5,436 nt of DNA from an uncultured Alphaproteobacteria bacterium (GCA_903933475.1 CAIZKE010000183.1:1-5436), one strand, 5' to 3'; counted from the first letter of the stretch, positions 1-5,436 are shown. Translations and numbers: made by a program. Notes: generated from the letters alone by a model not told the origin.

Positions 1-190
1 AGGCTCGCCTCCACAAGTTCGGCCGGACGGCCCCCCTTGGTGACGAGGTAGTCCTTCAGCCCGGTGCGGCTGGCCGGGGCGAAGCCGAGGCCAAAGCGCT
101 CCCATTCCGACGCCGGCAGGCCCCGGCGCTCGAGATAGGCGCGGGCGGCGGCGCCCTGGGGTCCGGTGAGCATCCGGCTGAACCATTGGG
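1..190 (+). repeat. Left copy of direct repeat (dnaG codons ~120-182)
   Basis: This stretch aligns without gaps to 5247-5436, in the same orientation at an offset of 5246. Differences fall at 5, 24, 31, 33, 45 and 72; 73-190 is identical. It lies inside the dnaG reading frame that continues to its start at 548. Confidence 0.95.
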
Positions 191-548
191 CGGCCAGGTC
201 CATCCAGTCGGAGAGCCCCTGCCGCTTCTTCTCGTGCTCGGCGGCGCGGGGATCGGGCGATGGAAGGGACAGGCCCGCCTCGGCCGCCAGCCGCTCCACG
301 GCCTCGACAAAGGAAAGGCGCTCGCTCTCCTGCAGGAAGGCGATCAGGTCACCGGTCTTTCCGGACGAGAAGTCGAAGAACTGGCCCTTGTCGTCATTGA
401 CGTAAAAGGACGGCGTCTTCTCCTTGGTGAAGGGCGAGAGGCCGACGAACTCGCGGCCACGCTTCTGCAGCTTCACGGTCCGGCCGATGACGTCCGACGG
501 CCGGAGGCGTGACTTGATCTCGTCGAGGAAGGCTTCATCGAACCGCAC
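1..548 (-). CDS. dnaG: DNA primase DnaG, N-terminal 182 codons (3' part beyond the left edge)
   Basis: DnaG makes the RNA primers for DNA replication at the fork, working with the DnaB helicase. The frame is open from 548 to the edge. I chose the GTG at 546-548 because it yields VRFDEAFLDEIKSRLRPSDV, the conserved start of alphaproteobacterial primases; no convincing Shine-Dalgarno precedes it. Residues ~1-95 form the CHC2-type N-terminal domain, with GLSPFTKEKTPSF at 36-48 and DFSSGKTGDLIAFLQ at 59-73. All four usual zinc ligands are replaced: Ser38, Thr41, Asp59 and Ser62 stand where Cys, His, Cys and Cys are expected. A charged linker follows (AAEHEKKRQGLSDW). From ~125 the RNA-polymerase core begins, with ARAYLERRGLP and ERFGLGFAPASR. 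The Toprim core and the C-terminal helicase-binding domain lie outside. The gene is downstream of and co-oriented with the DUF1272 gene. Positions 1-190 are duplicated at the right end. The family call is firm; whether this is the cell's only or intact copy cannot be seen here. Confidence 0.93.
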   Translation of the reverse strand, partial: MRFDEAFLDEIKSRLRPSDVIGRTVKLQKRGREFVGLSPFTKEKTPSFYVNDDKGQFFDFSSGKTGDLIAFLQESERLSFVEAVERLAAEAGLSLPSPDPRAAEHEKKRQGLSDWMDLAAQWFSRMLTGPQGAAARAYLERRGLPASEWERFGLGFAPASRTGLKDYLVTKGGRPAELVEAS

Positions 549-615
549 GGGGACAGGATAGACCGGCCCCGGCCCCTCGCACAGTCCCAGGACGGTGGGG
601 GTCAGCTGAAACGCC

Positions 616-706
616 GTTGACCCCTCACCCCTGAGGTCGAGCCATTGCCTCCCTAATTCCGCCCCCCAGGGGGAGGTGGCGCGCGCAGCGCGACGGAGGG
701 GTCAAC
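616..706. repeat. 91-bp palindromic repeat element with 11-bp terminal inverted repeats
   Basis: The ends GTTGACCCCTC (616-626) and GAGGGGTCAAC (696-706) are perfect inverted repeats. Inside are a small hairpin (CCTCA at 623-627 pairing with TGAGG at 632-636 around CCCC), a CCCCCCAGGGGGAG palindrome (662-675) and an alternating GCGCGCAGCGCG stretch. From memory, the block read as GACCCCTCCGTCGCGCTGCG with a C-run/G-run palindrome is a recurrent intergenic repeat in several alphaproteobacterial genomes, comparable to REP/BIME elements. No coding capacity and no clear target-site duplication are visible. It lies between dnaG and DUF1272 and overlaps the DUF1272 3' end, supplying its last 17 codons and stop. 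In RNA the folded element could attenuate transcription or protect mRNA ends between the two genes; that is inference. Confidence 0.72.
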
Positions 707-844
707 TGAGCCGCCACAGTTCGGGCAGGCGCCGCCCAGCTTCGTCTCAACACACTCAGCGCAGAAGGTGCAGATCCGGGCGTCCGGGCTGTCAGGCGGC
801 AGGTCCCGATCACAGCATTCGCAATTGGGTCGCAGGGCGAGCAT
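653..844 (-). CDS. DUF1272 family small cysteine-rich protein
   Basis: This 63-residue protein matches the DUF1272 pattern: LRPNCECCDRDLPPDSPDAR, then ICTFCAEC, then LGGACPNCGG. The function is unknown. Eight cysteines (8, 10, 11, 25, 28, 31, 40, 43) suggest a small zinc-binding fold in the cytoplasm; no signal peptide or membrane segment is present. The start is secure because a perfect AGGAGG (850-855) sits 5 bases upstream of the ATG. Two oddities stand out. As I remember the family, the middle reads IC-x-x-EC-TFC-x-x-C, so this copy seems to lack about four residues including one cysteine. Residues 47-63 (VDPSVALRAPPPPGGRN) are encoded by the palindromic repeat at 616-706 and replace the usual short basic tail. 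The gene precedes dnaG on the same strand with a 104-bp gap and diverges from the DUF2339 operon. It may be functional or a decaying copy. Confidence 0.87.
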   Translation of the reverse strand: MLALRPNCECCDRDLPPDSPDARICTFCAECVETKLGGACPNCGGSVDPSVALRAPPPPGGRN

Positions 845-1014
845 GGCGGCCTCCTATCCCTAACGCCAGTCGCCGAGCCTAAAATGACGTAGAAGTCGCG
901 ATTGGCACCAGGCGCGTGCTCCCTTCCTGCCTCCTGGGCTGGGAGAGGTATCGGTCCTTCTCAGCATCAAGTTGCGAGGCTAACCTGTTACCCAAGAATT
1001 GGGGTCGCGAAGAT
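845..1014. promoter_or_regulatory. Divergent intergenic region between DUF1272 and the DUF2339 operon
   Basis: These 170 bases separate two divergent translation starts, so promoters for both directions should lie here. No strong match to a known consensus is visible. Weak plus-strand candidates are TTGCGA (972-977) with AAGAAT (994-999) at 16-base spacing, which would leave almost no leader before the ATG at 1015, and a lone TAAAAT (880-885) without a matching -35 box. GCTAACCT (979-986) partly resembles the Caulobacter housekeeping -10 element (GCTANAWC) but lacks an upstream TTGAC. No operator palindrome or riboswitch-like structure was recognised. Confidence 0.4.
850..855 (-). promoter_or_regulatory. 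Strong Shine-Dalgarno of the DUF1272 gene
   Basis: The minus strand reads AGGAGG, then CCGCC, then ATG. The anti-Shine-Dalgarno match is perfect and the 5-base spacing is good. It fixes the DUF1272 start at 844 and excludes the alternative minus-strand frame ending at 625. Confidence 0.85.
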
Positions 1015-3780
1015 ATGGTCTGGCTAGGAGTTATCTGCGGAGCAGTGGTTGGCTGGATAGCCGGTAACTTCGGATTGAGCGGTTTGGTTCTAGGCGCAAT
1101 CGCAGGCGGACCAATCGGGGTCGGGCTCAAGCGCGCAATCCAGACAGAGATCCGGACCATTCTGAAGTTAGAGGCGGAGGCCGCCGCCCATCGCCAAACC
1201 TCAGAGATTGAGGCGCCTGCGGCTAGGCCTTCACCTGAGGTTGGTCCATCCCCCGCCGTTCCACAGTCGCCAACGCCGACACCCACGCGGGTGCCAGCCC
1301 CGATGCCACAAGTCAGCAGCCCGCCGCCGACATTCCATAGCCCCCAACCGCCAAGGGACAGCGCGATCCAGTCGATGCTTGAGGCGGCGAGGTCCTGGCT
1401 GCTCGGCGGCAATACAATCGTCCGGGCTGGTCTCGTCATCCTGTTTATCGGCCTGTCCTTCCTGGCGCGATGGGCTGCCCAGCACGACCTCTTCCCGGTG
1501 GAACTGCGGCTGGCCCTTGTCACTCTTGTCGGGCTGGCGCTGCTTGCTTTTGGCTATTCCCGCCGGGTGGCGAGACCGGCCTTCGCCCTGGCCCTTCAGG
1601 GCACTGGCATAGCTGCGATCTATCTCGCCCTCTTCGCCGGCGCCCGGCTGTTCCATGTCATACCGCCCCTGCCCGCTTTTGCTGTGATGATTGTCGTCTG
1701 TGCCCTCGGCTGCGCCCTGGCCCTTCTCCAGAACGCCCAGCCCCTGGCCCTGGCTTCCTTCCTTGGCGGGTTCGCAGTGCCAATCCTGCTTTCAGATGGC
1801 TCTGGAAACAGCCTCGTCCTGTTCAGCTATTACGCCGTGCTCAACCTGGCCGTTCTCGCCATCGCCCACTTCCGGGCCTGGCGGCTGGTCACTCTGGTAG
1901 GCTTTTTCGCAACCTTCGGCGTGGCGACCGCCTGGGGCGCGCTCAGCTACAAGCCCGCAGAATACGCCATGGCTCAGCCCTTCCTGATCGGATTTGTGCT
2001 GAACTACATCGTCGCGGCCCTGCTCTATGCCCGTAATACGGCAGGCAAGCTTGGCAGCTTTGTCGACAGCACCCTGCTGTTTGGCCCGGCTCTGGTGGGC
2101 TTTGGCCTTCAGGTCGGACTGGTCCGACACCTGGAGTTGGGCAGCGCCTTTTCCGCCCTGGGTTTTGGCGCGGCCTATCTCGCCCTTGTTTTCTTCGCCC
2201 GACGCAAGGGTTACAGGCAGAACCCCCTCCTGGCGGAATGCATGCTGGCCATCGCCCTGGGGTTCCTGACCCTCGCCATTCCCCTTGCACTGGGCGCCAA
2301 ATGGACCTCGTCAGCCTGGGCCCTGGAGGGCGCCGGGGTGTTCTGGGTCGGCAGCCGGCAGTCGCGCTGGATGCCCCGGGCGTTTGGGCTGGCGCTGATG
2401 GTCGTGGCGGCCTTGGTTTTCCTTTCGAACCTAGATTCGGTGCCATCGGCCCTGGCCTTCCTCAACCCGGCCTTCATGGGCGCAGCTCTAATCGCCGGAC
2501 CCCTGCTGGCCGTGGCGTGGTGGCTTCGCAAGCCCCTACCCCACAGCGGATCGCGTCTGGCGCAGGCCTACGTCGCTGCAGAAATCAAGCTGGCCAGTCC
2601 AGCCTTCCTGGTTGGATTCGGGTTCTGGGCTCTGGCCCTGGGACTGGAGGCAGCACGAAAGATCCCGGCCATGCATGCCGACGGCCTGCCAGCGGCTGTC
2701 TTTTCCGAGGGCATCCAGCGTCTGCTGTTCATGACGGGTCTTGTGGTCAGCGCCGCCTTCGCTGCGGAGTTCGGTCGCCGGGTCAAATGGCAGGTGGGCA
2801 CCTGGCCGGCCCACCTGACGCTCCTGCCAATTGTACTGGTCCTGCTCCGTCAGATGGGAGGTGGAGAGCATGTCCTCTACCTGCCGGACCTTCTGTTATG
2901 GCTGGTGACCCTTGGGGCGCACTTCGCGGCCCTCTACGCCAGCGAAAGGGACGATCAGGCCAGCCTAGCGTGGCAGAAGATGATCCATGTAGGCAGCATC
3001 TGGATGCTGACCTTCTGGCTTGCTGACTGTCTCGTCCTGGGGATCGATGAGGGCAAGCTCCGGGGGACGTCATGGGCAGGGGTCATCATGCTGTTCAGCG
3101 CCAGCCTTGTCTTGGCAGGTCTGACGGCGACAGCGAACCGCGGCTCGAGGATCTGGCCCCTGAAGCAGCATGGGGAGGCTTACTTCTGGACCGCGGCCAT
3201 ACCGCTTGCTGTCCTAGTGTTCTTTGGCGGACTTGGAGCTAGCCTTCTGGATTCCGGTCGGACGGCGCCCTTGCCCTATGTACCGCTGCTCAACCCTCTG
3301 GAGCTGGCCCTAGGCATTGGCCTGGCTATTCTTGTGCTTTGGCGTCGGACAGTTCTGGCAAAGGGCATTGTAGGGTCAGCCTGGCTGCAATCCCGCATGG
3401 CCTTAGGCGCGCTGGCCCTGCTGGCCTTCGTCATGGCCAGCACGGTCTGGCTGCGCATCGCCCACCACTATCTCAACGTGCCCTGGACCCGCGGTGGCCT
3501 GACAGAAAACTTCATCGTGCAGACCGGTCTAGCCATCCTCTGGACGGTTCTGGCCCTGGCCCTGATGGTCCTGGCCCACAAGCGGCTTCAGCGCAGTCTG
3601 TGGCTGGTGGGCGCAGGCCTTCTGGCCCTGGTGGTCGTAAAGCTCCTGCTGGTCGATCTGGCCAATGCCGGCGGCGGCGAGCGGGTTGTGACCTTCATGG
3701 CGGTCGGCGTGCTGATGCTGATCACCGGCTACTTCGCGCCCCTCCCCCCTGCCCTCGCCAAGAAGGATGAAGGCCAATGA
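1015..3780 (+). CDS. DUF2339 family polytopic membrane protein
   Basis: The 921-residue protein is a predicted inner-membrane protein of the DUF2339 (COG5373) type, function unknown; length is typical. I chose ATG 1015 over the upstream in-frame GTG at 916 because MVWLGVICGAVVGWIAG resembles the usual family start, whereas the 33 extra residues are unlike it. Order: a glycine-zipper hydrophobic segment (~1-37; Gly 9/13/17 and 23/27/31/35 spaced every four), a charged stretch (~39-66), a proline-rich linker (~70-113), then from ~130 (WLLGGNTIVRAGLVILF) about 25 hydrophobic segments to the C-terminus. Family-like landmarks are ALALQGTGIAAIYLALF, the SFLGGFAVPILL block, WALEGAGVFWVGSRQ and the end KLLLVDLA...GYFAPLPP. 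No ATP-binding, glycosyltransferase or peptidase motif was seen. Its stop overlaps the DUF3999 start by four bases (ATGA), so the two are translationally coupled and probably form one complex. Confidence 0.92.
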   Translation: MVWLGVICGAVVGWIAGNFGLSGLVLGAIAGGPIGVGLKRAIQTEIRTILKLEAEAAAHRQTSEIEAPAARPSPEVGPSPAVPQSPTPTPTRVPAPMPQVSSPPPTFHSPQPPRDSAIQSMLEAARSWLLGGNTIVRAGLVILFIGLSFLARWAAQHDLFPVELRLALVTLVGLALLAFGYSRRVARPAFALALQGTGIAAIYLALFAGARLFHVIPPLPAFAVMIVVCALGCALALLQNAQPLALASFLGGFAVPILLSDGSGNSLVLFSYYAVLNLAVLAIAHFRAWRLVTLVGFFATFGVATAWGALSYKPAEYAMAQPFLIGFVLNYIVAALLYARNTAGKLGSFVDSTLLFGPALVGFGLQVGLVRHLELGSAFSALGFGAAYLALVFFARRKGYRQNPLLAECMLAIALGFLTLAIPLALGAKWTSSAWALEGAGVFWVGSRQSRWMPRAFGLALMVVAALVFLSNLDSVPSALAFLNPAFMGAALIAGPLLAVAWWLRKPLPHSGSRLAQAYVAAEIKLASPAFLVGFGFWALALGLEAARKIPAMHADGLPAAVFSEGIQRLLFMTGLVVSAAFAAEFGRRVKWQVGTWPAHLTLLPIVLVLLRQMGGGEHVLYLPDLLLWLVTLGAHFAALYASERDDQASLAWQKMIHVGSIWMLTFWLADCLVLGIDEGKLRGTSWAGVIMLFSASLVLAGLTATANRGSRIWPLKQHGEAYFWTAAIPLAVLVFFGGLGASLLDSGRTAPLPYVPLLNPLELALGIGLAILVLWRRTVLAKGIVGSAWLQSRMALGALALLAFVMASTVWLRIAHHYLNVPWTRGGLTENFIVQTGLAILWTVLALALMVLAHKRLQRSLWLVGAGLLALVVVKLLLVDLANAGGGERVVTFMAVGVLMLITGYFAPLPPALAKKDEGQ

Positions 3781-5135
3781 AGGTTCAGGCACTGTGGGTT
3801 GCGCTCGGCGTGCTGGCGATTTCGCAGCCCGCCTTCTGCGCCGACGACATGACCGAAGGCGCATACGCCTATCGCGCGCCCTTGCCGATTTTGGCCGGGG
3901 CACCCCTGCAGCGGGTGGCGATACCGCCACAGGTTCTGGTGAGACTGCAGGAGGCTGACCAGTCAGACTTGAGGATTTTCAACGCCCAGGGACAGCCCCT
4001 CTCAATGGCCCGGCTACCGGCCCGTCCGTCCCGTTCCGAGCAGGGCGAGATCGAACTCAGGCCCCTTCCGGTTCTGGGCGCGCCAGGAGCCCTGGCCGTG
4101 ACCGGCGTAATTCTGCAGGTCGACGAGAAGGGGCTGGCCAGGGTGATCGGCGTCAACGGTGCCCCAGAGCCGCCGAAAACAGTGCTCCTCGGGGTTCTGC
4201 TGGACGTTAGGGGCGTCCGGGACCCCGCCACAAGGCTGAGACTGACCACTGACATTCCGGCCCAGCAGCCCGTGACCTTCCAGGTGGAGTCAAGCTCTGA
4301 CCTTGCGCAGTGGAACTCCCTTGCCGAGGTCGTCGCATACCGTTCGCCAGGCGACAGATCACCCGTAACCCTGGCGCTTGCCCGTCCTGCCCTGGAAGGC
4401 AGCTATCTTCGGGTCACATGGCGCTCGGCCAACAGACTTCTCGGGCCGGTGGTCGTGCGTGGCGCCATGCTGACCACAGAACATCCGAAAACACCAAAGG
4501 TGGAGCGCGCGGAAATCAGTGGCGCCAAACGAACGGGATCCCACGAGCTGGACTTCGGCTTGCCCTTTGGAACGCCGGTGACGGCCCTGCAACTCACCCC
4601 AGCCGGCCAGAACACAATCCTTCCGATCCGCATACTGGGGCGGGCTGACAGCGAGCAGCCCTGGACCTTACTGGCCTCTGGAACGGCTTCCAGCCTGCAG
4701 GGCACAGGTGGGGCCAGGGTCAGTCCGGCGATCCCGCTGCAGGGCGGAGACTTCCGATTTATCCGGGTCGAGGCAGACAAACGGACCTCGGGCTTTACCG
4801 CGCCTCCGCGGGTCCAGGTCCAGCTTGAGCCGCGGGATGTCGTCATTCTGGTGACAGGAGGGCCGCCCTTCACAATTGCTGCGGGCCTGAAGGGCGCAAA
4901 CTCGAACTTCCTGCCTCTGGACAGCCTGATGGCCGCTTCGCCCGGTGTGAACCTGGCCGACCTGCCCCTGATCGAGGGGCAGCCTCACATTCCGGTTACA
5001 CCATCCGTCGACGACGGAAGCGGGGGGCTGTCCGCCAGGATCCTGATCCTCTGGGGCGTCTTGCTGGGGGCTACGGCGATACTGGGCTTCATCGCCTGGC
5101 TGGTGTCTAGAAAGCCCGCTCAGGGCATGGCCTGA
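3777..5135 (+). CDS. DUF3999 family periplasmic protein with C-terminal membrane anchor
   Basis: The 452-residue protein has the length and layout of DUF3999, a family of unknown function that I recall as encoded beside DUF2339. Residues 1-21 are a signal peptide (MKVQALWVALGVLAISQPAFC, likely cut before Ala22; no lipobox). Residues ~27-120 are a beta-rich N-terminal region with the family phrase DLRIFNAQGQPL. Residues ~137-235 and ~256-351 look like two copies of a beta-sandwich unit, each with a hydrophobic strand, S/A-D...W...LA and a late [YF]-[LI]-R-V strand. One membrane helix (~420-443, ILILWGVLLGATAILGFIAW) and a short basic tail anchor it, with the bulk outside in the periplasm. The ATG overlaps the DUF2339 stop; AAGGA (3763-3767), nine bases upstream, can serve as its ribosome site. 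The gene is complete, with no frameshift. No catalytic motif was seen, so a binding or scaffold role is more likely than an enzyme; that is inference. Confidence 0.9.
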   Translation: MKVQALWVALGVLAISQPAFCADDMTEGAYAYRAPLPILAGAPLQRVAIPPQVLVRLQEADQSDLRIFNAQGQPLSMARLPARPSRSEQGEIELRPLPVLGAPGALAVTGVILQVDEKGLARVIGVNGAPEPPKTVLLGVLLDVRGVRDPATRLRLTTDIPAQQPVTFQVESSSDLAQWNSLAEVVAYRSPGDRSPVTLALARPALEGSYLRVTWRSANRLLGPVVVRGAMLTTEHPKTPKVERAEISGAKRTGSHELDFGLPFGTPVTALQLTPAGQNTILPIRILGRADSEQPWTLLASGTASSLQGTGGARVSPAIPLQGGDFRFIRVEADKRTSGFTAPPRVQVQLEPRDVVILVTGGPPFTIAAGLKGANSNFLPLDSLMAASPGVNLADLPLIEGQPHIPVTPSVDDGSGGLSARILILWGVLLGATAILGFIAWLVSRKPAQGMA

Positions 5136-5246
5136 GCCTCAAATATTCGCCAAACCCTTCGCCCAGAGCCGCAGGAACGAGACGCAGCAGCCGGGAGTCC
5201 TCTACCCCTGCCGTCCTGTGCGCTGCCGTCCTCCGGCGCGATCAGC
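5136..5246. other. Junction zone between DUF3999 and the dnaG fragment
   Basis: After the DUF3999 stop there is no hairpin followed by a T-run, so I see no intrinsic terminator. The 85 or so bases up to about 5220 match neither DUF3999 nor DnaG by eye; recognisable DnaG sequence starts at about 5221. At the changeover a 10-base direct repeat, CTGCCGTCCT, occurs at 5208-5217 and 5223-5232. It may mark the rearrangement point. Confidence 0.45.
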
Positions 5247-5436
5247 AGGCCCGCCTCCACAAGTTCGGCAGGACGGGCTCCCTTGGTGACAAGGTAGTCC
5301 TTCAGCCCGGTGCGGCTAGCCGGGGCGAAGCCGAGGCCAAAGCGCTCCCATTCCGACGCCGGCAGGCCCCGGCGCTCGAGATAGGCGCGGGCGGCGGCGC
5401 CCTGGGGTCCGGTGAGCATCCGGCTGAACCATTGGG
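5247..5436 (+). repeat. Right copy of direct repeat (dnaG segment)
   Basis: This is the partner of 1-190, with 184 of 190 bases identical. The repeat reaches the window edge on both sides, so its true length is not visible. Four of the six differences are synonymous in DnaG; the other two give Gly here for Ser in the left copy (EAGL versus EASL) and Ala for Gly (KGARP versus KGGRP). Confidence 0.95.

Larger units (their letters stand above)
5120..5436 (-). pseudogene. dnaG: 3'-truncated second copy of dnaG (runs off the right edge)
   Basis: From 5436 leftward the minus strand is in frame with DnaG, from inside the QWFSRM segment through ARAYLERRGLP, GLGFAPASR and ELVEAGLLIAPEDGSA. After about 5221 the reading continues as QDGRGRGLPAAASRSCGSG and a further low-complexity stretch to a TGA at 5120-5122. 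That tail does not resemble the DnaG core, which should follow as roughly PYDRFRxRIxFPI. The Toprim catalytic domain is therefore missing and this copy cannot encode an active primase. Its last 16 bases overlap the end of DUF3999 on the other strand. The 5' part lies beyond the window, so it could begin at a normal start or join other sequence. If this end is an assembly join, the truncation would be artificial. Confidence 0.75.

Noticed and set aside
186..512. Plus-strand open frame of 108 codons opposite dnaG
   Set aside because: It is a high-GC shadow of the DnaG frame; the minus strand carries clear family motifs.
903..920. Sigma-54-like promoter (TTGGCAC followed by TGCT)
   Set aside because: The GG and GC pairs are separated by 12 bases instead of the required 10, and no activator site is visible.
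916..1014. Upstream GTG start adding 33 residues to DUF2339
   Set aside because: The extra residues are not membrane-like or family-like, while ATG 1015 gives a typical glycine-rich N-terminus.
879..1523. Minus-strand open frame of 214 codons over the DUF2339 5' end
   Set aside because: Low-complexity composition, and it covers the proline-rich linker codons of the real gene in antisense.
2238..3026. Plus-strand open frame of 262 codons inside DUF2339
   Set aside because: It is an overlapping frame rich in Gly, Arg and Pro with no recognisable domain; the DUF2339 frame is continuous across it.
5139..5201. Minus-strand tail reading FLRLWAKGLANI then stop, as the end of a convergent gene
   Set aside because: Only about 20 codons between stops, with no family I can name; it is too short to support a gene remnant.
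5136..5246. Intrinsic terminator after DUF3999
   Set aside because: Only weak GC-rich pairing near 5221-5240 and no run of T; the pairing part is inside dnaG codons.
1..5436. Circular plasmid or phage-like replicon with terminal overlap
   Set aside because: The terminal copies differ at six positions, so this is not a simple exact circular overlap, and no replication, partition or phage genes are present.

Overview
The window is GC-rich DNA from what looks like an alphaproteobacterium, most likely of the Caulobacterales or a close relative. The evidence is the wording of its DnaG N-terminus (VRFDEAFLDEIKSRLRP, then GLSPFTKEKTPSF), a DUF1272 mini-protein, and a palindromic intergenic repeat of a kind I remember from such genomes. 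The assignment rests on memory of these families, not on a search.

Layout. Positions 1-548 (minus strand) hold the first 182 codons of a DNA primase gene, dnaG, which runs off the left edge. Behind its start is a 91-bp element with perfect 11-bp inverted ends (616-706). This element also supplies the last 17 codons of a small cysteine-rich DUF1272 gene (653-844, minus). A 170-bp divergent intergenic region (845-1014) separates this minus-strand pair from a plus-strand operon. The operon is a ~921-residue DUF2339 membrane protein (1015-3780) followed, with an ATGA stop/start overlap, by a 452-residue DUF3999 protein (3777-5135) with a signal peptide and one C-terminal membrane anchor. From about 5221 to the right edge, dnaG appears again on the minus strand. 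Positions 5247-5436 match 1-190 with only 6 differences, but this copy loses homology to DnaG just after its EDGSA residues and runs into an unrelated tail.

How the parts work together. DUF2339 and DUF3999 form a recurrent but uncharacterised pair, presumably one envelope complex: a very polytopic inner-membrane protein plus a periplasmic, membrane-anchored beta-rich partner. The partner appears to contain two tandem discoidin-like (galactose-binding-like) repeats. The overall arrangement resembles BcsA/BcsB, but no catalytic motif is visible and no function can be assigned.

The most unusual feature is the pair of direct dnaG repeats bracketing about 5 kb. It could reflect a partial tandem duplication, an insertion into dnaG that rebuilt the gene's 5' end, or an assembly join between strain variants. 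The final 118 bases match an internal stretch exactly, which keeps the artefact explanation open.
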